Positions 11,950 to 22,979 of a stretch of 64,000 bases of DNA are shown here, one piece after another; within the stretch, counting starts at the first letter, position 1, and each line of letters begins with the position of its first letter. Origin of the DNA: Antedon mediterranea (lineage: Eukaryota > Echinodermata > Crinoidea > Comatulida > Antedonidae). Made by a program: the position numbers and the translations under genes. The stretch covers positions 4,367,001 through 4,431,000 of the forward strand of contig NC_092670.1 of the NCBI RefSeq assembly GCF_964355755.1, written 5' to 3'. A model generated the notes under the pieces. That model was given only the letters and a program-made list of their open reading frames with translations, was not told the origin of the DNA and searched no databases.

Positions 11950-12540
11950 CAATGATCATAAATGTTACTATCAATTGTCACATTTAACACCTTCCACAGA
12001 ATTCTCATACAGTAAGAATTTTTTCTGTTTTAAAGTAAAAATAAATTTAAAAGATGTAAATAAAATAACAACATGCTGAGAAAAAGGGAAAATTACAGAC
12101 TTTATAAAAAACTTTTGAATATACATGCTATCCACTCTAATGATGATTTATCCTCAAAAACTGACAATAAATGTCATTTTTTACCTTTGACCCCTATTTA
12201 AATATAATTTACATATAATGTGAGAATTCTTAACAATTCTCAAATTAGAAAAAAGTATCTGATAAATAATTTAAAAAAAGTGTCTGATAACACGTTTCAT
12301 TACATAATTATTCATAATTAAAGGTGGCTACAGTACTTTTAGGTCTGCAAACAACTTTTATCCAATAGAATGTGTTTATTGTCCAATTGGAAGAGACAAT
12401 AACAAAATTAATGTCAACATCTTCATAATCTCAATTTATTTTGGAAACAGTACTGATAGACGGCTACAAAAATAAATTTTCTAATCAAATTCTATTCTTC
12501 ATTAAATAATGGAAAATTTAGGGAAAGAAAAGGGGATAAT
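11950..12540. other. spacer without genes
   Basis: AT-rich sequence containing a weak continuation of the arm-type phrases (ATCCACTCTAATGA at 12130, TTTTTACCTTTGACCCC near 12180). This suggests another degraded subunit of the arm repeat. Nothing else is recognised. Confidence 0.45.
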
Positions 12541-12542
12541 TG

Positions 12543-12958
12543 TATTTTACACGTTGATGGTATTCTTGACATAACACTCGATCTGAGGACAGGTACCTTC
12601 CACCCATATACACCAAACCAAACAATACGCCATTATATGTACATCGTGAAAGTAATCATCGGCCATCAATTACGCAATATACCACTAGCAATAAATAAAC
12701 GACTCTCAAACATCTCATCCGATGAAAATTCGTTTAATGCAGCAATACCTCAGTACCAAGAAGCACTTAGAAATAATGGATATGAACATGAGCTACACCT
12801 GAACAAACAACCAAAAAGAAAACCCGAAACAGAAACATCATTTGGTTCAATCCTCCGTACAGCAAGAACGTAAAGACCAATATCGGACCCAAATTTTTAC
12901 ATTTAGTGGATGAGTGTTTCTCACAAGGCCATAATCTCCAAAAGACTTTTAATGTTGG
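12543..12958 (+). pseudogene. decayed reverse-transcriptase fragment (Penelope-like by motif)
   Basis: One frame reads ILDITLDLRTGTFHPYTPN and later NKRLSNISSDENSFNAAIP, then YQEALRNNGYEHEL. A frameshift at about 12838 moves the reading to IIWFNPPYSKNVKTNIGPKF and LVDECFSQGHNLQKTFN. This order (DITL-LRTG-YxPY, NKRLSxISSDE, YxxALxxxGY, WFNPPYSxxVKTNIG) is one I associate with the C-terminal part of Penelope-like retroelement reverse transcriptases. The family name is from memory. There is no start, catalytic YxDD motif or GIY-YIG part, and the frame is broken, so it is non-functional. It is cut on the right by a tandem repeat. Confidence 0.65.
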
Positions 12959-13545
12959 CATTGATTGCTGGTGGTATCTACAATATCTAAGGTTACGCAC
13001 GGTATACTTATGGTCAAACTTTAGAGGGTCTGCCAGGGCCAAGGCAGGGTACAGATAGTTTGTAATAGGTTGGTATTCCTTACAATGTGCTAAATCATAT
13101 AACATTGGTTGCTGGTGGTATTTACAATATCTAAGCTAGGCTAGTTGGGAGAAGGGGGTCGTTAGTCGAACTTTAGAGGGGTCTGCCAGGGCCAAGGCAG
13201 TGTACAGATAGTCTGTAATAGGTCATTTGGTATTTCTTACAATGTGCTAAATCATATAACATTGGCTGCTGGTGGTATCTACAATATCCAATCTAGGCCA
13301 TTTGTGGGAAGGGGGGTCTCTAGTCGAACTTTAGAGGGGTCTGCCAGGGCCAAGGCAGTGTACAGATAGTCTGTAATAGGTCATTTGGTATTTCTTACAA
13401 TGTGCTAAATCATATAACATTGGCTGCTGGTGGTATCTACAATATCTAATCTAGGCCATTTGTGGGAAGGGGGGTCTCTAGTCGAACTTTAGGGTGTCTG
13501 GCACTTGCAGTGCAGCAGACAATTAGTCTGTCGTTACCCATTTAG
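12959..13545. repeat. tandem repeat, 144-158-bp period, about 3.6 copies
   Basis: Copies start near 12960, 13104, 13261 and 13419, with ATTGGCTGCTGGTGGTATCT followed by ACAATATCTAA. Each holds GAACTTTAGAGGGGTCTGCC, AGGGCCAAGGCAGTGTACAG, ATAGTCTGTAATAGGTCATT and TGTGCTAAATCATATAACAT. The second to fourth copies are closest to each other. A final partial copy decays after 13500. No coding frame persists. Confidence 0.9.
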
Positions 13546-13834
13546 TATTGTATGAACATAACTTGTTCATTTGGCATTAATTTTGAGTGGTACCTCACTC
13601 AGCTATGCTATCACCATTTGTAGGCCCTCCCTCTGGGGGTCTGGTGGGCCTATTGCAGAGGACAAAATGTTTGGTGATATGATATTGGTATATAGGATGC
13701 AAATTAACACACTTAAATAGTCAGATATTGGTACCTAGCTCATCTAACCAAATGTATCTGGGCTGCCTGTCTACAGCCATTTACTGAGTATTCAGTACAG
13801 TAATACAATAAATACTAAGCGGTCAGAAGATGCT

Positions 13835-14384
13835 ACTAATCAATCAATCAATCAATCAATCATTCGATTTATATAGCGCCATTCCAACAGTCATTGCTCA
13901 TGGTGCTACCAAAAATATCAGAAAATGTGAGTTTTGAGTAGTGACTTAAAGGTGCTCAATAATGATGTTTGTTTAATGTTCAAAGATAGGTGGTTCCAGA
14001 ACCTACTGTAGGTCCAGCAATACTGAAAGTCCGATCTCCCCAACTATGTTTGCGCCTCTGAATGTCCAGTAGCACCTGATGACTAGATCTTAGTTCTCGC
14101 TTTTTCTTATTGATTGTCGATCATTCTGAGAGGTATTTGAGAGCGCAACTATTTATGAATCGGAGCACCAGCAGGATCTTAAATTAAACACACAACTCCA
14201 CTCCAAATACGATCGCCTCGGTCTTTTCATTAAGCTTGAGGAAGTTTAAGCCCATCCATGTCCTAATCTCAGCAGTGCATGCTTCTAAACGTTTTACGGC
14301 GGTCAGAATCTCAGTCTGACGGGGCTTGACAGAAACATAAATTTGTATATCAAGAAGTTGACCAGGAATATGTCCTCTATACAT
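13835..14384 (-). mobile_element. 3' fragment of a CR1/L2-type LINE with (ATTG)n tail
   Basis: On the minus strand, 14384-14184 encodes LEACTAEIRTWMGLNFLKLN then EKTEAIVFG, a typical non-LTR reverse-transcriptase segment C-terminal to the YADD box. Further on (about 14050-13990) WGDRTFSIAGPT appears in another frame, which is the usual start of the C-terminal domain. The end is GGCGCTATATAAATCGAATG and then (ATTG)n at 13862-13835, a microsatellite-like tail. The fragment is 5'-truncated and frameshifted, and so dead. Confidence 0.75.
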
Positions 14385-14399
14385 TTGACCTTAGAGGGT

Positions 14400-14759
14400 T
14401 AGATGAAGGCACTTCCTCTTATTTGGAAATTTCCTGATGTAGGGCGTGCCAAACTGTCATTTAATCATTAAAACAAGATATCACACTAGTATGAATGAAC
14501 TACAGGGGCATGGTGACAGGACAGTCTGGTCATGCAGTCCTATTCTTTCAGCCCATCTTATTGATCTAGTTGAGAAAACGACCATGGAGTTGAAAGAGTA
14601 TGAAGATGATGAACAAGAAATTGAATTTGAGGTGGACGATGACTGAACATCTATTGCAGTAACTTGATAAATGGGTTTTGAATGAGTATATGTAGACCTA
14701 CATATACATAGTTTTATTTTGAAAACAGAAACATTCTTACTATATAAGAATTCTGTGAA
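14400..14759. other. spacer between LINE fragment and right arm
   Basis: The frame 14446-14646 (+) ends in an acidic stretch (EYEDDEQEIEFEVDDD) but has no recognised domain. No other feature is seen. Confidence 0.35.
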
Positions 14760-15776
14760 AATTGAGGTCTTCACTCCTGGATATTCTGAACAATTTATGA
14801 CAAAAATAAAGTCTTTATGACCAGGGGTTACCGAGAAACAAGGTAAAAGGTCAAAAGTTGTATTTCCTGCCAACTTTCAAAAATATGTTTCATTAAATCT
14901 TATATAAATATGGATATTCTGAACAATTTATGACAAAAATAGTCTTTATGACCAGGGGTTACTGAGATATGACCCTCGGGTGGAAATAATGTCAAAGGTC
15001 AAAAGTGATATTTTCCATCAAATTTCAAAAATATGTTTCATTAAAGCTAATATAAATATGGATACTCCGAACAATTTAAAACAAAAATAAAATCGTTATG
15101 TCCATTGGTTACCGAGATATGTCCCTTATGTAAAAACAAGGTCAAAGGTCAAAAGTCGTATTTCCGGTCATTTTGTATGAAAATGTTTTATTATAGTACA
15201 TAGGAAAGTGCATATTCTGAACAATATAAGACCAAAATCAAACCTCTATGATCACTCGTTGTCAAGATATAGGTCGAATACAAAAATATTGCGAAAATCG
15301 TTATGCAATAATGTCAAAGGTCAAAAATGATATTTCCCGTCAAATTTCAAAAATATGTTCCATTAAAGCGAATATAAATATGGATATTTTGAATAATTTA
15401 AGACAAAAATAAAATCTTTATGACCAGGGGTTACCAAGATATGATCCTTATGTAAAAACAAGGTCAAAGGTCAAAAGTGGCATTTACGGCCATTTTGAAC
15501 AAAAACTTTTCATTATAGTACATAGAAATGTGCATATTCTGAACAATTTAAGACCAAAATCAGACCTCTAAGATCAGTCTTTGTCAAGTACCATCTATAT
15601 TTTTGATTTTGATAAATCCAAGATGGCCACCAAAATGGCCCCCAAAAAACCCCATGGGACAATATTTCGTCTTGGGAACATCAAAAAATGTTAATTACAT
15701 ATATTCAGGATTACAAAAATGTACATTAAAAAAATACATCATGGGGGTGCACGGTAACCCCCTCCTTCCTACCCTA
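14760..15776. repeat. right arm of the 5.6-kb inverted repeat
   Basis: Reverse complement of the left arm: CCAGGGGTTACCGAGA, GGTCAAAAGT, TTTCAAAAATATGTTTCATT and ATGGATATTCTGAACAATTT subunits. The outer end is ACATCATGGGGGTGCACGG then TAACCCCCTCCTTCCTA. Identity with the left arm is high at the outer 450 bp and lower inward, with some subunits missing. Confidence 0.88.
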
Positions 15777-16075
15777 CATCAAGGCATACAGGTGCAATCG
15801 CATAGTCTCTGGGCATTTCTGTGGACTGCTGTCCTCAGTCCTCTACCTTCAACCCATTTCTGTCTGGTGTTTTCGCTTCTCCTTTCCCTTCCTTTTTTAT
15901 TAGGTGGCATTTTTTGAACAACTTTCAATATGTTTTTTAAGAATGGTTTCGCTGAAATCCACACACTTTTTTGCCATATAGTTTACACTGCTGTTCATCA
16001 GCAGTTGGCTTTCTTTAAGATTCGGTGGCAGTTTTTGAATAATATGATTTATTCCTTGTGATGAGTCGAGACTTG

Positions 16076-16516
16076 CTAGATCCGATGGTGGAGGCGGAAT
16101 AATCTCCTAATTGAATAATGGTCCTTGAACTGGTATAGGTAGGTTTTTGTACTCCTGCAGTTGGCTTCTTGACAGTGGTGGTATAGGAGTATATTCCTAA
16201 TGGTGGCTTCTTGAAGTTGGCTGTGGTTTAGGATTGACACGCTTGGTAGTACTATCGTCACTCTCAACATCACTAATGATGCTATATGTATCATACTCAT
16301 TAAGATCTTCATCTTCTTCGAGCAATGAATCTGCTCAAGCCTGACAAATCGCTGCATTTTCTTCATTGAAGACATCTGCCTCGGCAATTGCTTGGACCCT
16401 CAACAGGGAAGCTCTTTTCATTGCGAACTCAACTTTTGCCTTTGCTATAACTAGATCGAAATGGACTTACGGATGATCCAACTTCTGACATCTTGCAAGT
16501 TTCCACTCGCACTTCC
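16076..16516 (-). pseudogene. decayed low-complexity ORF, possibly retroelement gag
   Basis: Reading leftward on the minus strand, one frame gives KAKVEFAMKRASLLRVQA then IAEADVFNEENAAICQA and a stop. The next in-frame part is ADSLLEEDEDLNEYDTYS and VESDDSTTKRVNPKPQP. A charged helix followed by a polar linker resembles the N-terminal part of gag-like proteins of LTR elements such as BEL/Pao, but I cannot show a domain. Stops and frame changes make it non-coding today. Confidence 0.25.
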
Positions 16517-16519
16517 AGT

Positions 16520-18060
16520 CACTTGAAAAAGTAGAAACTTTCTGCAATAAATAGAAACTTGTAACTCGTTGTGTTGATCAAATAAGTAATAATGTTTATT
16601 AATTTATATAATGTAATGTCTATAGATTAATTCGTCTCACCAAAGTTGCTTGATATTTAAATGATCTAGGCCTAGTTGGTCTGTTACCGTCTATTCTTGT
16701 CTACATGACAGTGATAAATGTTATGTTTGAAAGTTACAAGCAAAGATACTATAGCGCCACGAAGCCTTTGTAAAATGTCCCCAATATCATTCATATCCTT
16801 TTCTGTAAATGAAATACATGAAATTTGACACTTTCTGCAATAAATAGAATCAGAGTGGGGTCATTGTATGAACCTAAGGGCGGAAATGTGTGCATTTGAC
16901 TTTTCAGAAAAATATGCATCCCTGAGTTTCATTTTTCTTTACAATATTATTGCATAAATCAATGTCTCTCCCCTGAAATTTATTCAGATTTTTTATTTTA
17001 TTACAAAGAATAAATACAAAATTAGGATTAAAAAATGTATAAAACCAAAGTGAATGATGCAAGGACGACCCATAACATCGACTAGTCAATTTATTTTCAA
17101 TAAGGTCCAGGTTGACACTATTTTTTATTATGGATGATAGAAGTTTTTAAATGTGTACAACAAATGTCAGAAGATTGTAAAACTTAATGTAGCTACTTGC
17201 AACATCGCTTGCAACGTCTCTTTGATTCCAGATGACACCAACTGATACGCTTGTGTCTCAGTTTCTTCGGAGTGAAGGTCTCGTAGAACTGCACCAGCCT
17301 CAAACGAGCAAAGGTTATATTGCATTCTCTTACCATCACACGGTAACTCTCACGGTAGCAATCAGTGAAATAGTTGACACACAGAGAAGCGTTTTTTTTG
17401 TCGTGTTTGGCCATCTAAAAGCACTTTGGTTTGTACGAAAATATAAGAAACATCTCCTAGCTTCAATGATAATCAATCGTCTATCCTACACTACTTAATT
17501 GTTATAATATCGTACGTAGTACTCACACGTTTCACTCTCAGGAATAAGAAAAATATCTACTATTATAAGATAATAATCGTGATTTCTCGCAGACAATTCT
17601 TTACAACCAGAACAACTGTTGACATCCACAACGTCCATGTTCAAAATCCGAAACATCTGGTTTACAAATACCTGGATTTCTTAATGGAAGTCCTCATGCA
17701 TCATAGTAATGTTTACCTCAGCTGGCGGTAAATTCGGTTAGGGGCATGTTCCTTTCTATAATGTGCAATGCATGGATGATATGACATTTTCTCTTTCTTT
17801 TCATTGGAGAGCTTATGTGGTTCCCATGTTTACCTCTTCTGTCCTTTGGTGCATACATTCCAATTCTTGTTCCATCTATTACTTTCAACAGCCACTTTAT
17901 TTATTACATTTAATGCTTGATGCTTTGAAGTCTAATGTGGTCAGACAGAATGTTCAGCTTACATTTCATTTTCGTCGGTGAGCATTGATGAATTCTTAAA
18001 TGCATGTTTGCAAGAATTAATTGCATTTTGATCTTTTCACTCGTTGTTGTTCCAAAGACA
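16520..18060. other. gene-poor stretch
   Basis: No gene is supported. The frames 17193-17414 (-), 17232-17498 (+) and 17763-17981 (+) overlap each other on opposite strands without recognisable domains. A minus-strand reading near 17890-17780 gives VIDGTRIGMYAPKDRRGKH, faintly like a transposase catalytic region, too weak to call. Confidence 0.35.
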
Positions 18061-18069
18061 TCATCCAGT

Positions 18070-18130
18070 GTTATAACGCCCTCTAATTACGGCGTTATAA
18101 CGCCCTAATTACGGCGTTATAACGCCCTAG
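18070..18130. repeat. short tandem repeat of a perfect palindrome
   Basis: Three copies of GTTATAACGCCC at 18070, 18094 and 18116 (unit 24 then 22 bp, linker TAATTAC). The junctions create GGCGTTATAACGCC twice, a perfect 14-bp palindrome. Confidence 0.9.
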
Positions 18131-21100
18131 TATCCCATTCTTTCTGGTCATTGTAATTGTTTCTGTGCACTTCTTTTTGCATGGAGGTAGGAAATTTTTC
18201 TTCTTTATGAAAAAAAAACAACAAACAATGTTAGATATTATCTTTAGTTTGAAATAAAAAGTTCAATCAATCATTCTATATGAAATAGTATTACTTCATG
18301 TTGAAATACTTACTTGTTTTCATTTTTATGCTGGGCCATCATTTTCTACTGCTTAGGCCTAATCTTTCCTCTCTGCTGGTGGTGTAGGCCTTCAAGTGTC
18401 TCCGCGTCGTATTCCCCTGTCAACAACAGTTCCGGTTTGATCTGTGAGAGAGAAAGGTATTTACAACTTTATCTCCAATACACTTGTATTTTTAAATACA
18501 TGCATCCATTGCATGACCGTTGTCATAAAGACAGGGATAATCCTGCATTATGGTCATAAACAAATTTGTATTTTTGATCTTCATCTGAATGATAAAGCAT
18601 TTAAGCGCAATTTTGAAGCCACCAAGTTCTCCAAAGATGTTTTAAAATGTTTTTATTATCTTTTATAAGGAACCACCACAATTTTTTTCTGTTTTGAGAA
18701 AAATGAAGAGAATATTTGCCTAGTTGATGACCTGTTTACTAATTCCCAAGCACTCGAGTAATCCAGATTGCAACGTATGGAGCGGAATGTTTGAGCATGA
18801 CACAACTAGAATAAGATACACATTTTAGAGTCATGGTGTTATACAAGAATATTTTACGAGAGTCATGGTCCATCCAGTTGAAGCTGATCATTACTAAAAA
18901 TACAATTTGACAAGACAATAAAATACAACAATTAGAAATTAAAATTAAAAAAGATATTGTGGATTTCATGGATGGAGAGGAGTACGTACAAGTTAGGTAA
19001 GATCGGAAAAAACTGGAGAAAAATCGTTGAAAAAACAAAAACAAAAATATTTTAGAAATACTGTATTGCTAGACATCAGGAACTAATATAACGCAATATA
19101 TTTTAATGCGAACTGTGCAAGATAAGCGATCGTGAGGAATGCATAATGCAAGATAAATCATAAGATGGACGGAGTTACAGCAAAGACTGGTCTTAGAACT
19201 GTGGAAACAGTTAGTTTGGCACAGGATCGTAAGGCATGGAGGAATCTCGTCGTTGGCATAGTTGCTTGGACACCCTGAGCCATCGGCGTAAAGAAGAAGA
19301 GAAAGGATACCATTTAATGGGACATTAACTATCATTGTCAGAGAAACTGGGAAAAAGGCAATCCTACTTGGAATGATTGTATTCCCTGAAAATGATCATT
19401 TCTTACCTTTTTCAAAAGGTGGTCAATACATGGAGGTACATAAGATAATCAAAACAGGAGTATACCAAAATCTTAGAAAGAATAGTTGTGCCTTCTACAA
19501 CAAAAGTCAGAGTGGGAATCATTTTAATAATGAGAAGGCCCACAGACTAGTGTTTGGATAGACATGAATGGGTCAGATTTATCTATTAACTGAGTTGATA
19601 TTAACAATCAACTGCTATTCTCTGATGAGGATTTAAAAAGTGATAACCGATAATAATAAATTTGTTAAGTGCTTAGTGCGCCTGTAAAAAAAAGAAAATT
19701 ATGGAAACTAATCCGTAGCCTAAGAAATTATCAGGAATTATAACTTTACTGATAAAAAATCAAACTCGTCTCATAGTTTGGATAACTGCATTTATTTTAT
19801 TTATTACCTCTGACATATATTAAAATGTTGACCCATGTCAACTGATGAAATGATCTGATTAGATTTCGTAACATGATGGTAAAACATCAAATTGGTGACT
19901 GAATAGATACCTATAGCCATAAAAATGCAATACAAGACCAAACTAAGCTTCAATAAATTGATTTTTTCAATTGGTCAATTGTAACATTTGACCCCAGATG
20001 CCAGCTTGTGCTTGTTTTAGTTGTTTAATAATAATATATGACACTGTTTGCTTTCCACCTCTCTTCTGATAATCCTTAAGAAGATTCTTTTTTTTTTCAT
20101 TTAATACCTCTTCTCCTTCAAACCAGATCAAAGCATCCATTCTGTAGTCTTTTTGAGGTAGGTAGCCATGTAGGCTAGTTCTTTCTTATAGAGTCTTCAA
20201 TGCTGATTAGCCCTCTTCCTTCTTCCACCCTCTGTAATTTCTCATAACGTTACATCTGGTACACACTTTCATTGCCATAATTTGCCTAGTTTTTCTGTCC
20301 ATGATGACAGCTCTTTCACAGTCCAATCAAACAACTATCCCTGCATTGTAACGTACAGTTTATCACGGCCCATGTGTTGGTGCCACTAGTTCGAGTTCAA
20401 AAAACATTTATTTATTCAACAATGGCATTATACAGTATAATATAATTATAGGTGTGTACATAAATGAAAACACTGATCATAGTTTCTCCATTAAATTTGG
20501 ATTTTCCTTATATGCTCAGATGTTACATTGTCTTTCATCTTGGCCTTAAGAACCCTATCCAGCTGCAATATACCAAAGTATTTGCATCCTTCTCTTCCTG
20601 ATGTTGATCGTCTAATAAATCCAATCAACACAACTGGCTGCAACTCGCGCGCGTACGAAGCCTGCAGTGAAATTGCTGGAGCGTAAAAGCTGTGCGCACT
20701 GCAGTTTGCACTAGGATAAAATTGATACAAGATAACTTAAATTGTCAAATAGTTCATCAACGAAAGATTTGAAATTGGTTTTTCTCATGGCAACATAAAA
20801 TAAAAATAGAATAAAACCAGTAAAATGTTAAAACACAGAGATATGCACAGATATATGCTTGCGAACATCGTGCAAGTTGTCGAATAAAGGATATCCAACA
20901 AACAGCAAACAAATGTCGCTGCAAGCTATTGACTTTGATTAAAAAGACTTTTACCCAAACTGCTAAAATGTGTCCTCATATTCTCTCCTTTTCTCTATAG
21001 TTTCCAAAATGCTAACTTTTCTTTACAATAAAAAACGCTGATTGATACATATAGTCGTGATTGATTATAGACGCATGTAAAAATGCCTTTCGTTGATTGA

Positions 21101-22860
21101 TTGATAATTTTAATAGTTATTCGAACATTTTTCTTTATTTACTTGAATGTACCATTGTGCACATATACAAAAGCCGTGAGACACAAACAACGTTAGAATA
21201 TAAATTATCTCCTGAGCAAGAACGAACCACCGACTCTCTATTTTGCAAATGTGCTGATTTTTTTACTAATCGTGATTACTGTAGAGATTCGCTCGGGAAT
21301 GATTGAAACTTTACTACTGTAAATAGGCCTTGTTAAATCATGTTTTTTTTATCTAACTTTTATTTTACTTACTCTGGACGCACATTCATTCAAGAAGTGT
21401 GCCACTGTTTCAAAAGTGTATCTTCCAAATAAATTATTATTATTATTACTTTAATAAAACAATGTGCTTCTTTTCACAAATTACTTAAACTCTACTTTAT
21501 TTCGTCTAACAGCAATTCCTCTTAAAAGAAGTAATGTATTTATGTTTTAATCAGATGGTTTTATTCTGTTCACAATAATAATTCACTATCCATATGTATG
21601 TATTTTATTATTATACGACATATAGTTATCGTTTATCATGTATTTTTTTATCAAATATAAGGTCAAGAACAATTGTTTTTCGTTTGGTTTTAACCTTATT
21701 TACGGTTTTATTTTCAATTCAAATTATTATTTTGTATTTATCTTGATCGTATTAAAAAAAATGTGCTGTCGCACAAACGAAACTTCGTTCTAAAATATGT
21801 TGTCTTTTATTCAAACTAGATCTGCTTTCCTCAAATGACTGTCGGATGAACTTAAATACCATCTCCTTATTAGGTCCATGGTCGGATCATCTTATTTTGG
21901 CCATTTCGAAGGAATTCGCTGAAATCATTTTTTTTTTTTTTTTGCGGGAGTGTGTTTTGGTGATTTCGAAGGATCGTCATCATCACCCTCGTTAATAATA
22001 ATATTTTCAGATGTTCTTGGTTGATTGTCAATATCACGTTTCCCATTTGTGCACATAAAAATGTCCTCTACATGAAAATAGGAATAAAATGTTGGACAGT
22101 TCATTAATCCTATTTTCGTTAACGATACAGTCGTTGAAGTACCATGTTACAGAATTGATATATATCGTATTCAAATATTTACGGCTAATTATATTTAATT
22201 AAACGTAAAATTAAATTAATCAAATTTATTTTTAAGGAATAAACTTATTCTAAATATAGGCCTAATAGGCCTACATATTCTTTCTAAGTAAAAAAACATG
22301 ACAACTAAAAATATTAATAAATATCAGAGGACTGATAAAGTATAAAAGAAAGATACTTTCTGAAATCTTTGTTCGATGTATTCTAATTTATCGTAAATTT
22401 GCGTGATTATTTATATGAGTGGTGCTCCCCGGCGTATAGGATTGTTACAATTAATTCGTAACTTTAGGCCTAAGTTTAGATATATAATAGGTATATAAAC
22501 AAATAGTGTAGGCCTACAGTTAATTTTGCTTTATATTTTGAGCTTTTTGAGGAATTCCTAAGCCGCTCGTTAATATACAGCGGACTACTTGAAATTGAAA
22601 TTCAGTTTTTAAAACGGTCATGATGAGGAGAAATAGGCCTAGGCCCCTAACGAAATATTAATTAATTAATATTAATTCGAAACTTTCGAATTAATAATTT
22701 AGAATTAAGAAAGACAAATGATAAATGTTTAGGAAGTTATTTAATTGTTTCACACCAAATGTTTCCTATAAAGTTTATTAGATATTTCCCGAATTCTGTC
22801 CATATATCACATGCGCATCTTTTTGTTTTGATTTACTTTTGTGTGTGTGTTAGCCTATTT
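18131..22860. other. intergenic region upstream of GOLGA4
   Basis: AT-rich sequence with many short ORFs (for example 18314-18559 and 20491-20730), none with a recognised domain or coherent splice sites. There is a T-rich tract at 21929 and clusters of TAGGCCTA words near 22257-22270 and 22633. I see no RNA gene. Confidence 0.4.
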
Positions 22861-22867
22861 TGCCATC

Positions 22868-22979
22868 CTCCACGTGTCATGCGCATGCTCTGTTGACTAA
22901 CATGGCGATTTTCCGTGGTTATTAAAGCTAGCCTTGTTTAGGCCTACATTTTGCGAGATTAAACATTCAATTCATAAAC
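22868..22979 (+). promoter_or_regulatory. putative GOLGA4 promoter
   Basis: Within 110 bases of the start codon lie CACGTG (22871-22876, E-box), ATGCGCATGC (about 22879-22888, NRF1-like) and AACATGGCG (22899-22907), a match to the YY1 consensus often found at or just after start sites of housekeeping genes. No TATA box is evident. The transcription start is inferred, not shown. Confidence 0.4.

Noticed and set aside
17780-17890. Harbinger-type nuclease fragment (VIDGTRIGMYAPKD on minus)
   Set aside because: Only a short, weak resemblance; no neighbouring catalytic blocks and no termini.
19069-19335. Minus-strand ORF with several cysteines as a small secreted protein
   Set aside because: No signal peptide or spacing pattern I recognise; likely chance.
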